From an uncultured Bacillota bacterium (lineage in GTDB: Bacteria > Bacillota > Clostridia > Peptostreptococcales > Anaerovoracaceae), in NCBI GenBank assembly GCA_946408315.1, contig CAMJRV010000060.1:1-9759 (forward strand): 9,759 nt of DNA. Reading direction: 5' to 3'. Shown here one piece after another: positions 7,501-9,759 of this stretch (position 1 is the stretch's first letter; every line of letters starts with the position of its first letter). Both the position numbers and the translations under genes were made by a program. The notes below the pieces were generated by a model. That model saw only the letters and a program-made list of their open reading frames with translations, had not been told where the DNA came from and did no database searches.

Positions 7501-8106
7501 CTCGGCGAGGTAAATATCGGAGCGATCAAGGAATACGAAGCGGTCCGGGAGAGATATGAATTCCTGTCGGAGCAGCGGAACGACGCGCTCAGAGCCATCA
7601 ATGCCCTGAAGAAGATCATCGAGGATATGGATCGGACCATACGCCAGAGCTTCAAGGAAAGCTTCGATAAGATCGTGCTGAACTTTGAAAGCGCGTTTAC
7701 GGAGCTGTTCGGCGGAGGCGCCGCCGAATTGAGGCTGGAGGATGAGAATAATCCGCTGGAGTGCGGAATAGAAATTGTAGCACAGCCTCCCGGAAAGAAG
7801 CTGCAGAATATCAATCTGATGTCCGGCGGCGAAAAGACGATGACCGCCATCGCCCTTATGTTCGCAGTGCTGCGGGCCAAGCCGACGCCGTTTTGTATTC
7901 TGGACGAGGTGGAGGCGGCACTGGACGATGCGAACATTGATCGCTTTGCAAGATATCTCAGCAATTTCAGCGAGATCCAGTTTGCCCTCGTAACGCACCA
8001 GAAGGCGACCATGGAATATGCCGACGTGCTGTACGGCGTGACGATGCCGGAGCAGGGAATTTCACGGATCATTTCCCTGAAGCTCGGGGACGCGTTTGAA
8101 TTGTAG
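4555..8106 (+). pseudogene. smc: Chromosome segregation ATPase SMC, interrupted by one in-frame TAA
   Basis: SMC is the core of the condensin-like Smc-ScpAB complex, which is loaded near the origin by ParB and compacts and separates sister chromosomes. Read through the stop, the frame encodes 1183 codons, the normal length (about 1180-1190). The N-terminal head has Walker A GPNGSGKSN at residues 31-39 and the Q-loop region GEQSPKMLRGG. Coiled coil fills about 170-500, the hinge about 501-663 (ending INSGGAITGG), and the return coiled coil about 664-1030. The C-terminal head has the ABC signature MSGGEKTMTAIAL (S at 1090) and Walker B CILDEVEAALDDANI (D1117, E1118). Codon 170 (5062-5064) is TAA where a tyrosine is expected in EEAAGIVK-Y-RTKKAESERKL. 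As read, translation gives a 169-residue piece with Walker A only; the first later in-frame start codon noted, TTG 5305, has only a weak binding site and would lack Walker A. No other stop or frameshift occurs. The start overlaps rnc by 11 bases. It may be a real recent mutation or a sequence error. Confidence 0.9.
5062..5064 (+). other. smc: Premature TAA codon within smc
   Basis: The reading frame ata-gta-aaa-TAA-cgg-aca continues unchanged on both sides, and the protein on each side matches SMC with no missing or extra residue. A single substitution at the third base (TAT or TAC to TAA) explains it fully. TAA also ends tcdA, the antiporter gene, rnc and ftsY in this window, so TAA is a true stop in this organism rather than a reassigned codon. 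Confidence 0.95.
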
Positions 8107-8174
8107 CAGTCGGTCGGTCGACTTGTGTTACAGTTGGATAAGAATTTGAAAAAACAAAGGAAAGGAAAATAAGG

Positions 8175-9068
8175 ATGGCTTTTGGAATTAAGAAATCCTT
8201 CTTTGGAAGACTTCAGGAAAAAATTGAAGATGTCATCTTCATGAGACCTGAGATAGATGAAGAAATGCTGGAAGAGTTGGAAGAGGTCCTGATCACCTCC
8301 GACATCGGCATGGACACCACCATGAAAATTATCGGCAGACTGAGGGAGGATATTAAAAAGCTTAATATCAGGACGCCCGAAGGAGTGAAAGATCAGATCA
8401 AAACCATCGTCAGAGAGCTGATCGATAAGGGGGAAGCCCACAAACTGAGCGGCGCGGTGCCGCTGATCATCCTGATGATTGGAGTGAACGGCGGCGGAAA
8501 GACCACCTCCATCGCCAAGATCGCCAACAAGTGCAAGAAAGAGGGAAAGACGGTCCTTCTGGCGGCGGCGGACACCTTCCGCGCGGCGGCAAGTGAACAG
8601 CTCGAGGTTTGGGGAAACCGAATCGGGGTAAATGTAATACGTCATCAGGAGGGCGCGGACCCTTCCGCCGTTATTTTTGATGCGATCCAGTCCGCCAAAG
8701 CGCGAAATGTCGACGTGCTGATCTGTGACACCGCAGGAAGGCTGCAGACGAAAAAGAATCTGATGGCCGAGCTGGAAAAGATGAATAAAGTCATCGAGAG
8801 AGAATACCCTGAGGCGTACCGGGAAACACTTTTAGTATTGGACGCGGCGACAGGGAAAAATGCGGTTTCCCAAGCTAAAGAATTTGGAGAAATTACCGAT
8901 ATTACAGGAATCGTGCTGACGAAGCTGGACGGAACGGCAAAGGGAGGGATCGTGATCACCATATCCGACGAATTCCAGATGCCCGTGAAGTTTATCGGCG
9001 TAGGCGAGGGAATGGACGATCTGAAGGAATTTGAGCCGGCCGAATTTGCCGAAGCTATATTTGAATAA
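8175..9068 (+). CDS. ftsY: Signal recognition particle receptor FtsY
   Basis: FtsY is the membrane-associated SRP GTPase that pairs with Ffh to deliver nascent membrane proteins to SecYEG. The 297 residues are essentially the NG domain alone. The helical N domain is about 1-95 ([35 protein letters not shown]). The G domain carries G1 [10 protein letters not shown] at 103-112, the SRP-specific [11 protein letters not shown] from 133, G3 DTAGR at 185-189, and G4 TKLDG at 249-253. The C-terminal [14 protein letters not shown] is the usual closing motif and distinguishes FtsY from Ffh, as does the lack of a methionine-rich M domain. The acidic A domain of E. coli FtsY is absent, as in many Firmicutes. 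The start is ATG 8175 with AAGGAAA upstream (8162-8168). It follows smc by 68 bases with no clear terminator or promoter, and precedes der by 11 bases. The usual ylxM-ffh pair is not next to it. Confidence 0.97.
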   Translation: MAFGIKKSFFGRLQEKIEDVIFMRPEIDEEMLEELEEVLITSDIGMDTTMKIIGRLREDIKKLNIRTPEGVKDQIKTIVRELIDKGEAHKLSGAVPLIILMIGVNGGGKTTSIAKIANKCKKEGKTVLLAAADTFRAAASEQLEVWGNRIGVNVIRHQEGADPSAVIFDAIQSAKARNVDVLICDTAGRLQTKKNLMAELEKMNKVIEREYPEAYRETLLVLDAATGKNAVSQAKEFGEITDITGIVLTKLDGTAKGGIVITISDEFQMPVKFIGVGEGMDDLKEFEPAEFAEAIFE

Positions 9069-9079
9069 GGAGAACTTTA

Positions 9080-9759
9080 ATGTCAATGCCAATCGTCGCC
9101 GTCGTGGGAAGACCCAACGTCGGCAAATCAACGTTTTTTAATAAAGTGGTGGGGAGAAGAGTATCCATCGTCGAAGACACGCCGGGAGTAACCCGGGACA
9201 GAATTTACGCGGAAGCCGAATGGAGGGGAAGAAACTTCGCCCTGATCGACACGGGAGGAATTGAACCCGATTCCGTCGACGTCATTCTTTCCAAGATGAG
9301 GGCCCAGGCTGAAATCGCCATGGATACGGCAGACGTCATCTTATTCATGGTAGACGGAAAAGACGGTTTGACCGCTTCCGACCGGGAAGTCGGCAGCATG
9401 CTGATGAAAACCGGAAAAGAAGTTATTTTGATCGTAAACAAAATTGATTCGTCGAAACTTCCCGATGATTTTTATGATTTTTATGAGCTGGGACTGGGAG
9501 AGCCGATTCCGATCTCCGCTGCCAACATGCAGAATCTGGGCGACGTGCTGGATCTGATCGTTGAAAAATTCCCTCAGACGGAAGATACGGAGGAAGACGA
9601 TACGACGAAGATCGCCGTCATCGGAAAGCCGAACGTAGGAAAATCCTCTCTGATCAACGCACTGCTGGGTGAAGAGCGGGTTATCGTAAGCGAAATCGCG
9701 GGAACGACGAGAGATTCCATCGACACGCCCTTCACCAGAGGCGAGGATAAGTATATCCT
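9080..9759 (+). CDS. der: Ribosome biogenesis GTPase Der (EngA), 3'-truncated by window end
   Basis: Der is an essential GTPase with two tandem GTPase domains and a C-terminal KH-like domain that acts in assembly of the 50S ribosomal subunit. The window holds the first 226 residues. GTPase domain 1 starts at residue 5 with G1 GRPNVGKS (10-17), followed by DTPGVTRDR (G2 region), the G3 motif DTGG, and G4 NKID. An acidic linker, [11 protein letters not shown], leads to GTPase domain 2 with a second G1, GKPNVGKSS, and the second GTTRD motif. The repeated GxPNVGKS motif identifies Der among the TrmE-Era-EngA GTPases. The start ATG 9080 has AAGGAG (9068-9073) at a spacing of six. A second ATG at 9086 is less well placed. 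The remaining half, including the KH-like domain, lies outside the window. The 11-base gap to ftsY suggests co-transcription. Confidence 0.96.
   Translation, partial: MSMPIVAVVGRPNVGKSTFFNKVVGRRVSIVEDTPGVTRDRIYAEAEWRGRNFALIDTGGIEPDSVDVILSKMRAQAEIAMDTADVILFMVDGKDGLTASDREVGSMLMKTGKEVILIVNKIDSSKLPDDFYDFYELGLGEPIPISAANMQNLGDVLDLIVEKFPQTEDTEEDDTTKIAVIGKPNVGKSSLINALLGEERVIVSEIAGTTRDSIDTPFTRGEDKYI

Noticed and set aside
6100..7998. Long minus-strand open frame of 632 codons opposite smc
   Set aside because: It lies antisense to the conserved SMC hinge and coiled coil. Its composition is what biased plus-strand codons produce, it has no recognisable domain, and no ribosome binding site supports it.
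4555..8106. TAA recoded as an amino acid or an alternative genetic code
   Set aside because: Four other genes in the window end with TAA at the expected place. Only TAG (pyrrolysine) or TGA are known to be reassigned in bacteria of this type.
8107..8174. Promoter or repeat array between smc and ftsY
   Set aside because: There are three short GTCG units at 8109-8120 and several A/T-rich words, but no -35/-10 pair with proper spacing and no hairpin with a T tract.

Overview
The window looks like a housekeeping stretch of a Firmicutes chromosome, most likely an anaerobic member of the Clostridia with moderate GC. The reasons are the gene order plsX-rnc-smc-ftsY-der, strong AGGAGG-type ribosome binding sites, GTG and TTG starts, and protein sequences that read as clostridial. 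I cannot name a genus from the sequence alone. All genes lie on the + strand.

Layout: (1) 2-622, the 3' part of tcdA (tRNA t6A37 dehydratase, E1-like), cut by the window edge. (2) 747-1391, a protein with two tandem OB folds related to single-stranded DNA-binding proteins, closed by a strong intrinsic terminator at 1414-1439. (3) 1586-2650, a Ca2+/H+ antiporter of the CAX type that appears to be its own transcription unit, with a palindrome in its leader and a probable terminator behind it. (4) From a good sigma-A promoter at 2779-2807, a dense co-directional cluster: plsX (2864-3877), rnc (3870-4565), smc (4555-8106), ftsY (8175-9068) and der (from 9080, cut by the window end). The gene pairs overlap or are closely spaced, so translational coupling is likely for plsX-rnc and rnc-smc. 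The cluster links phospholipid acyl transfer (PlsX), RNA processing (RNase III), chromosome organisation (SMC), membrane protein targeting (FtsY) and ribosome assembly (Der). This is a common clostridial arrangement, although acpP is missing between plsX and rnc.

The main anomaly is in smc. An in-frame TAA at 5062-5064 replaces the tyrosine expected after the conserved EEAAGIVK segment. The same frame then runs intact for about 1,013 further codons through coiled coil, hinge, ABC signature and Walker B. The gene is full-length apart from this one codon, so it is either a very recent nonsense mutation or a base-calling/assembly error. I found no defence system, mobile element, CRISPR array, RNA gene or undescribed multi-gene system here. 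Apart from the smc stop, the window is ordinary core genome.
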